Source: Lachnospiraceae bacterium XBB2008 (lineage in GTDB: Bacteria > Bacillota > Clostridia > Lachnospirales > Lachnospiraceae). Taken from it: a stretch of DNA of 64,000 nt. The notes beneath the pieces were generated by a model. It was not told the DNA's origin. It ran no database searches and saw nothing but the letters and a program-made list of their open reading frames with translations. Below, piece after piece: positions 56,301 to 63,107 of this stretch. A program made the translations under genes and the position numbers. Every line of letters begins with the position of its first letter. Position 1 is the first letter of the stretch. The stretch is taken from NCBI GenBank assembly GCA_900102235.1, contig FMVL01000006.1, positions 62,001-126,000 on the forward strand, written 5' to 3'.

Positions 56301-56457
56301 CAAGATCAGGACAGAGTCAGACGGAGAACTTACTTCGCGCGAGATCAGAGAGGCAGCATATGATGAGGCCGATAAGGTCGGTGATGCTCATATCGCATTA
56401 GAACGTGAGATCAGCGAATATATGGGCTTCGATAAGACGGTTAAGAAGAAAAAGTAA
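50380..56457 (+). CDS. Giant hypothetical protein 2
   Basis: This 2025-residue helical, highly charged protein has no signal peptide and no hydrophobic helix. Residues about 300-400 repeat the module of giant 1 (IIELHEYYSRLNAFQQLFIENQWF), and a related stretch recurs at about 1485-1560 (YIKANFAYLYEKTREFAALKELYDHEKS). A lysine run lies at about 1595-1603 (KDKKKKKETEDK), and a coiled coil at about 1700-1770 (RTISETKAKLVSLTEQEKEY). I know no family or enzymatic motif in it. It starts 56 bases after the small acidic gene and is followed by the GNAT-like gene 12 bases later. Confidence 0.8.
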   Translation: MDGLFKNILDDKKKHQINAANETSQQFNARYMGMNDVITKNMQDMQNFVDQKVFTGELEQKAQDEQQDYAHDYILTDVKLDVAAANLQVYENIRKFGKAEPTQKDRSLADKLKDAAKSFGQKVSNRFVANLKGKRAGYDRALLGVIKEQNPEADETTALELHRLIKYTDTVIQMADKKAGSNFRKLEAKRLEGITDPKLKEKSQKNLHGRYTFSYLPFTKQYKKGWFGKYYNLDGKRIEIKDNESTPEEYNKQLLEGLMTETDADVITDKKILKQNRDKKAVVLQRITQEMIEYGEKFDPKKLTDRYVAEHIIELHEYYSRLNAFQQLFIENQWFFMGRDKTEKKKGAFSVGVNDAVDPAFVHLVKTHIIDMAAPVANFMEAHYRSHCLKPDAEFSKRKNYFRVDEKSPKFLSLTDEEDDLDLFEKQTVEESITRGLDDTEKNARYQAFGSPFVVQDVTKMNEEERAEYDKRYRREVDMQNEGITLQLLKNRVRKVRYEQKRPLTKDVNLTIKKDLDAMRESAEKSMKRYNDAEKNEKDKLPIIPYASMTATTGEDLVMMDLKFIQEKMHSTQGTSMYMFYGPEIDVLYGKLYATCRLQAELIARRKAISKQLNIPRIRELERGIADKSVKKSVRAARQKELDAIRKDNLAVYKFASKNAYAGFANDILAEERLKRAENEYDEIGRKTEYTKTQIELCSKALKFFLSDPQTRIGDDKDYDVIKRFLKKENLGYMFDVDKVNSYDTILDEAIAYTERDIRMGDNAENLPKDVTRKIRGPKERAARIYQVRRRAMLANDTKESIPVVSKKLKDANKAFAKLLMMQPVEFAKLNFKGDVPMATPEQKEVAGENIALIHFANSGAGVFSPKFYKDKKAMAAQLAALKKEGALPKETSLERFMADIEVKIKLLRKWSPNYNLAVDRQMNADYAYLDTDSLEEMSKDRLKLLKDNLTTMSKTLEARMNEAYRKPKEYGEANGKIIVNYNDEDQSPTYRKRKAEYNNCLQLISIVQIRIDQVSAMDEYEEITEEAYYHSLNERMEELELEHAIQEEFYAADANYIRMRKLFASDKCKKFDKSYIKMMEEKSAKDKTYFDQDKNLEKEADDLLFGLREIPVGPALTDLCNRNIGDGAQQDDDELVTLITYAESIQRIDAIMTADAQWGSDQSLLKMKAYLNREDNKELLNEINARLEVLKPLFTAVHNFLRGYGFIGVGYLTRSGEVKGSDDLTEEEEAQLDARMYAFSTARSDALKELNKKVENADQVLTEGYKPRLFRMMYESGEKLSLSKIKDWEKIVKKIEKDGYYSRKQSSDDEGNKWMKAAARQLLAGWPQSFEDFYAEHAKYNTGKAVEESFKNATGLNMSGFVEDIAHATDISSVISRKEIQSIQGLNTDNRKRLDERLKKEGYSQKFKYLLKDVEVNGIGQPATARAKVAWEDNAHFVSLFANKDIVSNGMKDNSYHNSMYKRQWVQAVIERFKGAVKFKITSEMTDPKYIKANFAYLYEKTREFAALKELYDHEKSILDDPEILKDCYMNQKTVIQVRNAFGPKTRSLYAMFFEMIQAYAKVNFVDEEGHFDLGLSAEEMFGKQIDDPFGLRSKDKKKKKETEDKGPDKAANRRKINEVLKDRQNQFKRLGNRVRAELDREVLAEKVSEAEELNQTLAAIKVNTSQSVFKMVQHKEFAGKINDVNLLMQSPELARMSARRTELLRTISETKAKLVSLTEQEKEYKIEGNKEKLDAVVAEIGENIKILGQTQVKLSRYETRIENYQRENHRIYDRYNDCHDEKGDLKTVVTYEDGTRQEFVGQYVDFQVEVYKDIKSIYEDFKKMVKKSKTNGGKAFTEPEIIKEFKKGDMAVKLRNLKKLDLYLGLLEVDRKRFVDKANKFNMMTRFSQHTEELRSSLKKRRAESEDQIRMKNEMEKRVNDMTECHKFITEVMKDMDQKKENPVRLLHDYVQLIYLTLKSYGVSPDGEIEEDKIRTESDGELTSREIREAAYDEADKVGDAHIALEREISEYMGFDKTVKKKK

Positions 56458-56469
56458 AGGAGATGCGCC

Positions 56470-57432
56470 ATGAATGTATATGCACTTGACAGTTCAAATA
56501 TAGACAGCTTCGAACATCTGGCAGATCCGATATCTGCCGAAGCCGTAAGAAGCGGAGCGGCTCATGGGTTCTGTGTGAAGACGGATGATTGTCACGCAGG
56601 TGCTCTGATAGGGAGATTTACCGATACAGGTGAGTATGAGATACTCTCACTTTATGTTCTGCCGGAATACCGCAGGCAGGGTGTAGGGGAACTGCTTCTT
56701 GATACACTTGCTGAAGTGATCGGGGAGTATGATGCCAATGTCAGTATCACATTTATCGCCAGATCTGAAGAGGATAAGGAACTTATGTCCTTCCTCGAGG
56801 ATCAGGGCTTTGAGGAGTACAGTGACGCCGAGTCGCATCTTTTTGGGGTGACTATCGGAGAACTTATGGAGACAAAGCTCAATAAGGGCAATCTGAATGT
56901 GGATTACCCGACTTTTGCGAATCTGTCGGAACAACAGCTGGCTTTGCTTTATAATGCGTCGGACGACAGGTTTGTACCCAGGCCGGACGGCGGATTTACA
57001 TCGAAGAAGATCGAGACAGATGTGAGTATCGCAGTGCTTAAGGGCGACACCCCGGTTGCCTACGCAGTCGTGGAAAAGGAGGATGATAACACTTTGGTCC
57101 TTTCAAGCCTCTATGTCCATGACGAGGAGAACACAACACTGCTCAGACTGCTCAGATGTGTCATGAAGCGTCTGAATGAGAAGTACTCATCCGATACCGT
57201 GATCCTGATACCTACGGTAAACGATGATTCGCAGGAGATATTGACATCCATGTTTAAAGAGGATGCGGAAATTAATGATATCCTTTATACTTATCGTAAG
57301 TTCTTCCCTGCCGGTGGTATGGGCGAGTATAAGGATATGCCGTTATCCGATTTTCTGATCGATCAGCAGGATGAACTTTACGGAGATGACGAAGCCGGCG
57401 CATATCTGACCGGTACGGGTATTTTATCTTAA
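56470..57432 (+). CDS. Tandem GNAT-like acetyltransferase
   Basis: This 320-residue protein carries an N-terminal GNAT domain at about 20-120 with the acetyl-CoA loop R-R-Q-G-V-G in SLYVLPEYRRQGVGELLLDTL. The second half (about 150-290) has a similar strand-helix order (VAYAVVEKEDDNTLVLSSLYVHDEENTT) but no RxxGxG loop, so it looks like a degenerate second copy. It may modify lysines or N-termini of the giants, which is inference from operon position. A ribosome binding site AAAGGAGATG overlaps the end of giant 2. Confidence 0.75.
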   Translation: MNVYALDSSNIDSFEHLADPISAEAVRSGAAHGFCVKTDDCHAGALIGRFTDTGEYEILSLYVLPEYRRQGVGELLLDTLAEVIGEYDANVSITFIARSEEDKELMSFLEDQGFEEYSDAESHLFGVTIGELMETKLNKGNLNVDYPTFANLSEQQLALLYNASDDRFVPRPDGGFTSKKIETDVSIAVLKGDTPVAYAVVEKEDDNTLVLSSLYVHDEENTTLLRLLRCVMKRLNEKYSSDTVILIPTVNDDSQEILTSMFKEDAEINDILYTYRKFFPAGGMGEYKDMPLSDFLIDQQDELYGDDEAGAYLTGTGILS

Positions 57433-57445
57433 AAAGGATTTATGA

Positions 57446-58297
57446 ATGACGATCATTGAGCTTACGGACGATAATGCCGAAGATTATGAGGATTTTCTGG
57501 ATGATACGGTCATGGCCGATATCGGCAGAGAATACCATCAGGGCCTTATCATCGAGAACAGTACCGGTGACGGGGTCAGAGCTTCCGTTTTCTGGGAATT
57601 GAAGAATGTCGAGATCGAAGATGCCGATACGACATCGGAGATACTGGATCTCTTTTCGTCGGATTCCGACGGATGCGCGGAGATCCTCAGGGCTTTCGAT
57701 GAAAAAGGCATTGCGTCCGGAGCCAAGAGATCCTATTTCGAATTAGCCGAGCTGGATTCCATTCAGCGTGAGTCTCTCGAAAATGACGGATTTAAACTGA
57801 AAAAATCCGAAAGCAGGGATATCTGCATCAGTATCCGTGAACTGGCTAAACTCCCCTTTATAAGAATAAAAACACCGGATTATATAAAGAGTCTGTCAGA
57901 GGTTACGGACAGGCAGTTTAAGACCGGTGTTATGACCAGCGTTCTGCACGGAAGATACGGTCTGCTTGACGATCTTCCGTTTCTTCCCCTGAGGTGGTTC
58001 GATACGAAACTCTCTTCCTGTGTGGTCACAGATGGTGTGATAAACGGGCTTTTGCTGGTCCGCAGGATCAGGGAGGGGCTGTATAGGGTAGAACTTCTCT
58101 TTGCCATGCAGCCCGATGCAAATATCAACCTGCTGAATCTCATACGCTATTCGGTGCGTGCGGCATTAAAAAACCTGTCACCTGATGATAAGGTCATTTT
58201 CAGACGTCACACATCCTCGGCAGAAGCTCTGACCAAAAAACTATTCCCCGGCATGAAGGGGAGCGAAGTTTATCGAGGCGAGAAGCATTATGGATAG
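57446..58297 (+). CDS. Degenerate GNAT-like protein
   Basis: This 283-residue protein resembles the preceding gene in its layout: paired halves, an ISIRELAKLPFIRI link like FGVTIGELMETKL there, and similar strand order. I see no acetyl-CoA loop, so activity is doubtful. It starts 13 bases downstream and overlaps the next gene by eight bases. It could be a regulatory or structural paralogue. Confidence 0.62.
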   Translation: MTIIELTDDNAEDYEDFLDDTVMADIGREYHQGLIIENSTGDGVRASVFWELKNVEIEDADTTSEILDLFSSDSDGCAEILRAFDEKGIASGAKRSYFELAELDSIQRESLENDGFKLKKSESRDICISIRELAKLPFIRIKTPDYIKSLSEVTDRQFKTGVMTSVLHGRYGLLDDLPFLPLRWFDTKLSSCVVTDGVINGLLLVRRIREGLYRVELLFAMQPDANINLLNLIRYSVRAALKNLSPDDKVIFRRHTSSAEALTKKLFPGMKGSEVYRGEKHYG

Positions 58298-59339
58298 AGT
58301 GTCTGAAATCCTCAGGATATTGTATGAATTGATCACATACAGTGAAACCGGAAATGACTTTGTGGATGTCTTTGTCTACCACAGTTCATGGATCATGGAA
58401 CTGGCAGGTCTTGTGGGCCTCATAGTGATGATCTTCAGGAATCCGAGGCTTAAGAAACATGAACGGACGGAAGACCGATATCTGTTTTACGAATGTATCA
58501 TGGTCATCGTCATACTCATCCTGCAGTTATCGCTCATACCGTTGGTTTACAGTGATTCAATGATCGCATATTATGCTTTCGTGGCTGCCCTTACGGTCAA
58601 TGAGGTCCTTTATATGTTCATCATACTGCAGTGGCTCGTTTTCGTGGATTACAGCCTGTACCGCAGTAAGGATCATATCAGAAGACGGTATAAGCATGCT
58701 GCGATCCCTATCATTATTCTGGCAGTTATTGATATCCTGCAGAGCTTTTTAGCCTTTTATACGGATGCTCTTTTGTATGGTTGGACCACTCTGTTGGGCA
58801 TTCTCCAATACATCAAGCTGGCGATCGAACTCACATATATCGTGATCGCGATCGTTCTTGAGCGGAAGCATTCGAAAGAGAGCCGGGAACCGAGATTTCT
58901 GCGTCTGGAAGCTTTCATCATACCGTTTATTTTCGGCGTTCTCATCAGGTTCTATGATTCCGCCATGCTCGCACTTGGTATTATTCTGACATACAGTGCC
59001 GTTAAGCTGCGCGACAGATACATAGATTCCGATTCGGGATTATATAACGGCGAGTATCTGGAGTATCTCAGAAAATATCGTAAAGGCCTGGGGGAATCCA
59101 AAGAGTACGGCCTGTCGGTTGAAGCCAAAGGACATGGTAAGGAGATGGCATCTCTCCTTAAGGAACTTTTGCCGGCAGGGGTAAGTGTATTCTCTCTCGG
59201 AGATGACACTTTTTATCTGATCAGCGAGACTTCCAAGAAATCAGCCATGAAGATGACGGCCATGATGATCGAAGATTCCGTGGAGTCATCAGATGCTCCT
59301 TACGATGTTCAGATTCTTGAGAAACAGGTCTCTTTCTGA
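58290..59339 (+). CDS. Multi-helix membrane protein with a degenerate GGDEF-like tail
   Basis: This 349-residue protein has about seven to eight hydrophobic helices in residues 35-235 and a cytoplasmic tail. The tail begins DSDSGLYNGEYLEYLRKY, which looks like the D-x-L-T-G-L-x-N-R start of GGDEF domains. The later GG(D/E)EF loop is replaced by SLGDDTFYLIS, so it is unlikely to make c-di-GMP. It may bind a partner or sense the membrane. It ends the giant-protein operon. Confidence 0.7.
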   Translation: MDRVSEILRILYELITYSETGNDFVDVFVYHSSWIMELAGLVGLIVMIFRNPRLKKHERTEDRYLFYECIMVIVILILQLSLIPLVYSDSMIAYYAFVAALTVNEVLYMFIILQWLVFVDYSLYRSKDHIRRRYKHAAIPIIILAVIDILQSFLAFYTDALLYGWTTLLGILQYIKLAIELTYIVIAIVLERKHSKESREPRFLRLEAFIIPFIFGVLIRFYDSAMLALGIILTYSAVKLRDRYIDSDSGLYNGEYLEYLRKYRKGLGESKEYGLSVEAKGHGKEMASLLKELLPAGVSVFSLGDDTFYLISETSKKSAMKMTAMMIEDSVESSDAPYDVQILEKQVSF

Positions 59340-59414
59340 TAGGATAAAAGGTGAGGCATACACGGACAGTGGCCGCGCCGGCCGGATAATGTCCAACCGG
59401 CAGTAAGGAGTAAA

Positions 59415-60644
59415 ATGGCAGATATCAGACCTTTCAGGGCATATCGCCCGAGACCGGACCTCGTATCCGGAATAGCTTCGCTTCCCTATGATGTTTACAG
59501 CAGACAGGAAGCTTATGAACTGACCAGAGATGATCACATAAGTTTTCTGCGAATAGACAGACCGGAAACTCAGTTTGAACCCGGTCATGACATGTATGCG
59601 GATGAAGTATATGCATGCGCTCGTGACATGCTCCGTGCCCAGATGGATTCGGGAGAGTTTGTCCGTGAAGATACACCGGCATACTACATCTATTCCCAGA
59701 CATTTAAGGGACGTACACAGACCGGCATCGTGGCAGCCAGCTCCGTTCAGGACTATGTGGACGGTGTCATCAAGAAGCATGAGAATACCCGTGCGGATAA
59801 GGAAGCCGACCGCATCAGGCATGTCGATACATGCAATGCACAGACCGGTCCCATATTTCTTGCATACAGACGTTCCGATGCCATCGAAGACGTGATCGGA
59901 CGCATCATGCAGGATCCTCCTTTGTATGATTTTGAAAAATACGACACATTGCAGCGCGTGTGGGCCATCACGGACACCGCTGATATAGATACCATCAGGA
60001 ACGCTTTTGCGGGGATGGACAGCATATACATAGCAGACGGCCATCACAGATGCGCCTCTGCATGCAGAGTAGCACTCAACCGCCGTAAGGATCCCGGTAT
60101 ACCGGAGAATACGGAGGCAGAACATTTTCTGTCGGTTCTTTTCCCCGACAATGAACTGATGATCATGGACTATAACCGCGTGATCCGTGATCTTAACGGG
60201 TTAAGCTCTGAGCAGTTCCTGGACAGAGTGAGAGAAACTTACGAAGTAACCGGCTCGGAGGAAAGAGTGCATCCCGCTCACAAGGGAGAGTGCGGTCTGT
60301 ATCTGGAAGGTAAGTGGTACAGGCTGGATTATGACATGTCTAAACTGACCGGTGATCCTGTAGCCGATCTTGATGTTGCCATCCTTCAGAATAATATCCT
60401 CGGTCCCATCCTCGGAATAGAGGATCCCAAGACCGACAAGAGGATCGATTTTGTCGGGGGCATCAGGGGTATAGGAGAACTCGAGAAGAGATGCAGCGAA
60501 GACTGTGTATGTGCTTTTGCCATGTTCCCCACCGATATACATGAACTTTTTGCCGTTGCGGATGCGGGGCTTCTCATGCCTCCCAAATCCACATGGTTTG
60601 AACCGAAACTGTTAAGCGGATTGTTTATTCACGATCTTAAGTGA
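59415..60644 (+). CDS. DUF1015 family protein
   Basis: This 409-residue protein has the DUF1015 signatures: IRPFRAYRP and SLPYDVYS at the start, KHENTRADKEADR (about 115-127) and IADGHHR (about 211-217). The function is not established. It is often found next to serA and serC in Clostridia, so here it looks like part of a serine gene group that has been split by the giant-protein operon. AAGGAG precedes the ATG. Confidence 0.92.
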   Translation: MADIRPFRAYRPRPDLVSGIASLPYDVYSRQEAYELTRDDHISFLRIDRPETQFEPGHDMYADEVYACARDMLRAQMDSGEFVREDTPAYYIYSQTFKGRTQTGIVAASSVQDYVDGVIKKHENTRADKEADRIRHVDTCNAQTGPIFLAYRRSDAIEDVIGRIMQDPPLYDFEKYDTLQRVWAITDTADIDTIRNAFAGMDSIYIADGHHRCASACRVALNRRKDPGIPENTEAEHFLSVLFPDNELMIMDYNRVIRDLNGLSSEQFLDRVRETYEVTGSEERVHPAHKGECGLYLEGKWYRLDYDMSKLTGDPVADLDVAILQNNILGPILGIEDPKTDKRIDFVGGIRGIGELEKRCSEDCVCAFAMFPTDIHELFAVADAGLLMPPKSTWFEPKLLSGLFIHDLK

Positions 60645-60688
60645 TCCGGTAAAAGTGCAAGCCGACCATCTTGCGGAAAGGCGAAACA

Positions 60689-63094
60689 ATGAACAACAGA
60701 ATGTATAAACTCATGAACTGGCCTGCGATAGAGGCTGTGGTGTATGCTGAATCGGATAATCCTTCTTCCGTGCTCGGTCCTCATGCGAGCGGTAATTCCA
60801 CTCTGTATCAGGTATATGTTCCGGGTGCATCCGAGGTCCGGCTTCAGGTGCCCGATGAAGATAAGGCCATCAAGATGGAGAGCGTTGATGAGGCCGGATT
60901 CTTTGCTCTGTTAAAAAGCGGGAAGGCTCCTGCTGATTACAGCTATATAGCTGAGTTTCCCGACGGCAAGATCACCAGGATCGAAGAAGCATACAGATAT
61001 GATCACAAGCTTCCCGCCAAATTCATCAAGGATTATATGCAGGGAAAAGCAGGAAACGCATACGAGTATATGGGAGCTCATCCCACGACCATGGGCAAAA
61101 AGAGCGGTACCGTATTCTATATGTGGGCACCCAATGCCAGACGTGTCAGCGTGGTCGGAGATTTCAATGAATGGGACGGACGCGTTCATCAGATGGACCG
61201 CATCGAGGGAACAGGCATATTCGGTCTGTTCGTTCCCGGAGTCAAAGTCGGAGACAGATTCTATTATGAAGTCAATATGAAGGGCGGCCTGTCCAAGACC
61301 GTGCTCGATCCGTTTTCCGCATCTGTGATCAATGATGACGGCTGGTTCATGTCAGTCGTAACGGATCTGTCCGACATCAAATGGACGGATGACAGATTTA
61401 TAGCTGACAGGAGTACCGATGACAGCTCGAGATCCATGCCCGTGAGTATATTCGAATGCAGCCTTTCCGATTTTGTATCCGAAACGGATGCTCCCACATA
61501 TCAGAAACTCGGTGAGGCCATAGCAGAGCATGCTGCGAGCATGAATTATACGCATGTCGAACTTAAACCCGTAGCCGAGTATGAGAACGAAGCAAGCCTC
61601 GGATATGAAACGGTCGCTTACTATGCACCGACATCCAGATTCGGAACTCCCGAGGATTTTGCGCAGATGATCGACATCATCCATTCACGCGGACTTCGCG
61701 TGATCCTCGACTGGACTCTGGCTCATCCTTCATCGTCCAATTATGCTCTCAGAAAAGTCGACGGAACGGGATGCTACGAGCATGAGGATCCCAGACAGGG
61801 CATCCAGCCGCAGTGGGGAACCCTTCTGTTTAACTACGGCAGAGGAGAAGTGGCCAGCTTCCTTAAATCCAACGCTCTTTATTGGATAAAAGAGTTCCAT
61901 GTAGACGGTCTCAGGATAGACTCTCTTGCAGCTGTCATATGTCTTGATTACGGCAGAAATTCGGGTGACTGGATCCCGAACATGTACGGAGGACATGAGA
62001 ACCTCGATGCACTTGAGTTCATTAAGAATCTGAATAACACGATATCGCGTGACTTTCCCGGTGTCATCACGATAGCGGAGGATAATTCCGCATGGCCTCA
62101 GGTGACCGCAAAAGTATCCGACGGCGGTCTGGGCTTCACGTATAAATGGAATATCGGATGGAGAGACGATTATCTCAGATACATCGCCAAGGATCCCCTG
62201 TTCAGAGGAGGAAGCCACAACGATCTGACTCTGAGCATGGTATATTGCTATTCCGACAGATTCGTTCTGCCCCTCAGCGTGGACGATGTCAATGACCGTA
62301 AACTTTCTATCGCATATATGATGACTCATCCCGGCATCAAGCTGATGAGCTGCGGCCTGGATAAGAGCAGAGGTAAAAAAGACGGTACCGATAAGCTGGT
62401 AAAAGCACTTAACCAGTTCTATACCAAACATCCGGCACTGTATGAACTCGATGATGACGAGAACGGATTTGAATGGATCAACTGCATGGATCAGGAGCGT
62501 TGTACCCTGTCTTATATCCGTAAGAGTTCCCGTAAGAGCGACCTGCTCGTAGTGGTAGCCAATTTCTCCGGGATAGAACAGGAGATGAAGGTCGGCGTGT
62601 CCGTTCCCGGCAAATATACACGCATATTCAATACCGATGCGGCTGCATACGGCGGTTCGACCAAGGGAAAGGAACAGGCGATCTACACCATAGATGATGA
62701 TGTGGATTCCAGACCTTATTACTTCCCTGTAACGATCCCTGCCGCAAGCCTGTCCGTATTCGGATATGAGCCTTTTGACGAGAACGACAGGGAATATATG
62801 CTGGGACTCCAGGTAGAGGCCAAGAAGAAAGCCGATGAGGCCAAGGCCGATGCCGAGAAGGAGAAAGCAAAGGCAAAGGCAGCCCAGAAGAAGGCCGAAA
62901 CCGAGGAAAAGAAAGCAAGAGAAGCAGCCGAAGCAGCCGAAGCGGCACGCATCAAGGCTGAAAAAGAATATGAAAAAGCTCAGGCAGAGCTTGAGAAGGC
63001 ACGGATAGCCATGGAGAAGGCAAAAGAAGCCGCACAGCGCGCGGAACTTGCTGCCCACAGGCTTAAAGTGACCGAAGAAAGCATGAAGAAGTAG
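60689..63094 (+). CDS. 1,4-alpha-glucan branching-enzyme-like protein with a coiled-coil tail
   Basis: This 801-residue protein has an N-terminal CBM48-type domain (FYMWAPNARRVSVVGDFNEWDG, about 140-165) and a GH13 barrel like GlgB. The nucleophile Asp411 lies in VDGLRIDSLAAV and the acid Glu464 in IAEDNSAWPQ. Region IV reads PLSVDDVNDRK: Asp532 is kept, but the His of the usual SHDEV is Val531. Residues about 705-795 form a long Ala/Lys/Glu-rich coiled coil absent from normal branching enzymes. Function may be altered or structural. GGAAAGG supports the ATG at 60689; a TTG at 60671 is rejected. Confidence 0.87.
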   Translation: MNNRMYKLMNWPAIEAVVYAESDNPSSVLGPHASGNSTLYQVYVPGASEVRLQVPDEDKAIKMESVDEAGFFALLKSGKAPADYSYIAEFPDGKITRIEEAYRYDHKLPAKFIKDYMQGKAGNAYEYMGAHPTTMGKKSGTVFYMWAPNARRVSVVGDFNEWDGRVHQMDRIEGTGIFGLFVPGVKVGDRFYYEVNMKGGLSKTVLDPFSASVINDDGWFMSVVTDLSDIKWTDDRFIADRSTDDSSRSMPVSIFECSLSDFVSETDAPTYQKLGEAIAEHAASMNYTHVELKPVAEYENEASLGYETVAYYAPTSRFGTPEDFAQMIDIIHSRGLRVILDWTLAHPSSSNYALRKVDGTGCYEHEDPRQGIQPQWGTLLFNYGRGEVASFLKSNALYWIKEFHVDGLRIDSLAAVICLDYGRNSGDWIPNMYGGHENLDALEFIKNLNNTISRDFPGVITIAEDNSAWPQVTAKVSDGGLGFTYKWNIGWRDDYLRYIAKDPLFRGGSHNDLTLSMVYCYSDRFVLPLSVDDVNDRKLSIAYMMTHPGIKLMSCGLDKSRGKKDGTDKLVKALNQFYTKHPALYELDDDENGFEWINCMDQERCTLSYIRKSSRKSDLLVVVANFSGIEQEMKVGVSVPGKYTRIFNTDAAAYGGSTKGKEQAIYTIDDDVDSRPYYFPVTIPAASLSVFGYEPFDENDREYMLGLQVEAKKKADEAKADAEKEKAKAKAAQKKAETEEKKAREAAEAAEAARIKAEKEYEKAQAELEKARIAMEKAKEAAQRAELAAHRLKVTEESMKK

Positions 63095-63107
63095 GAGCGT
63101 ATCCGTA

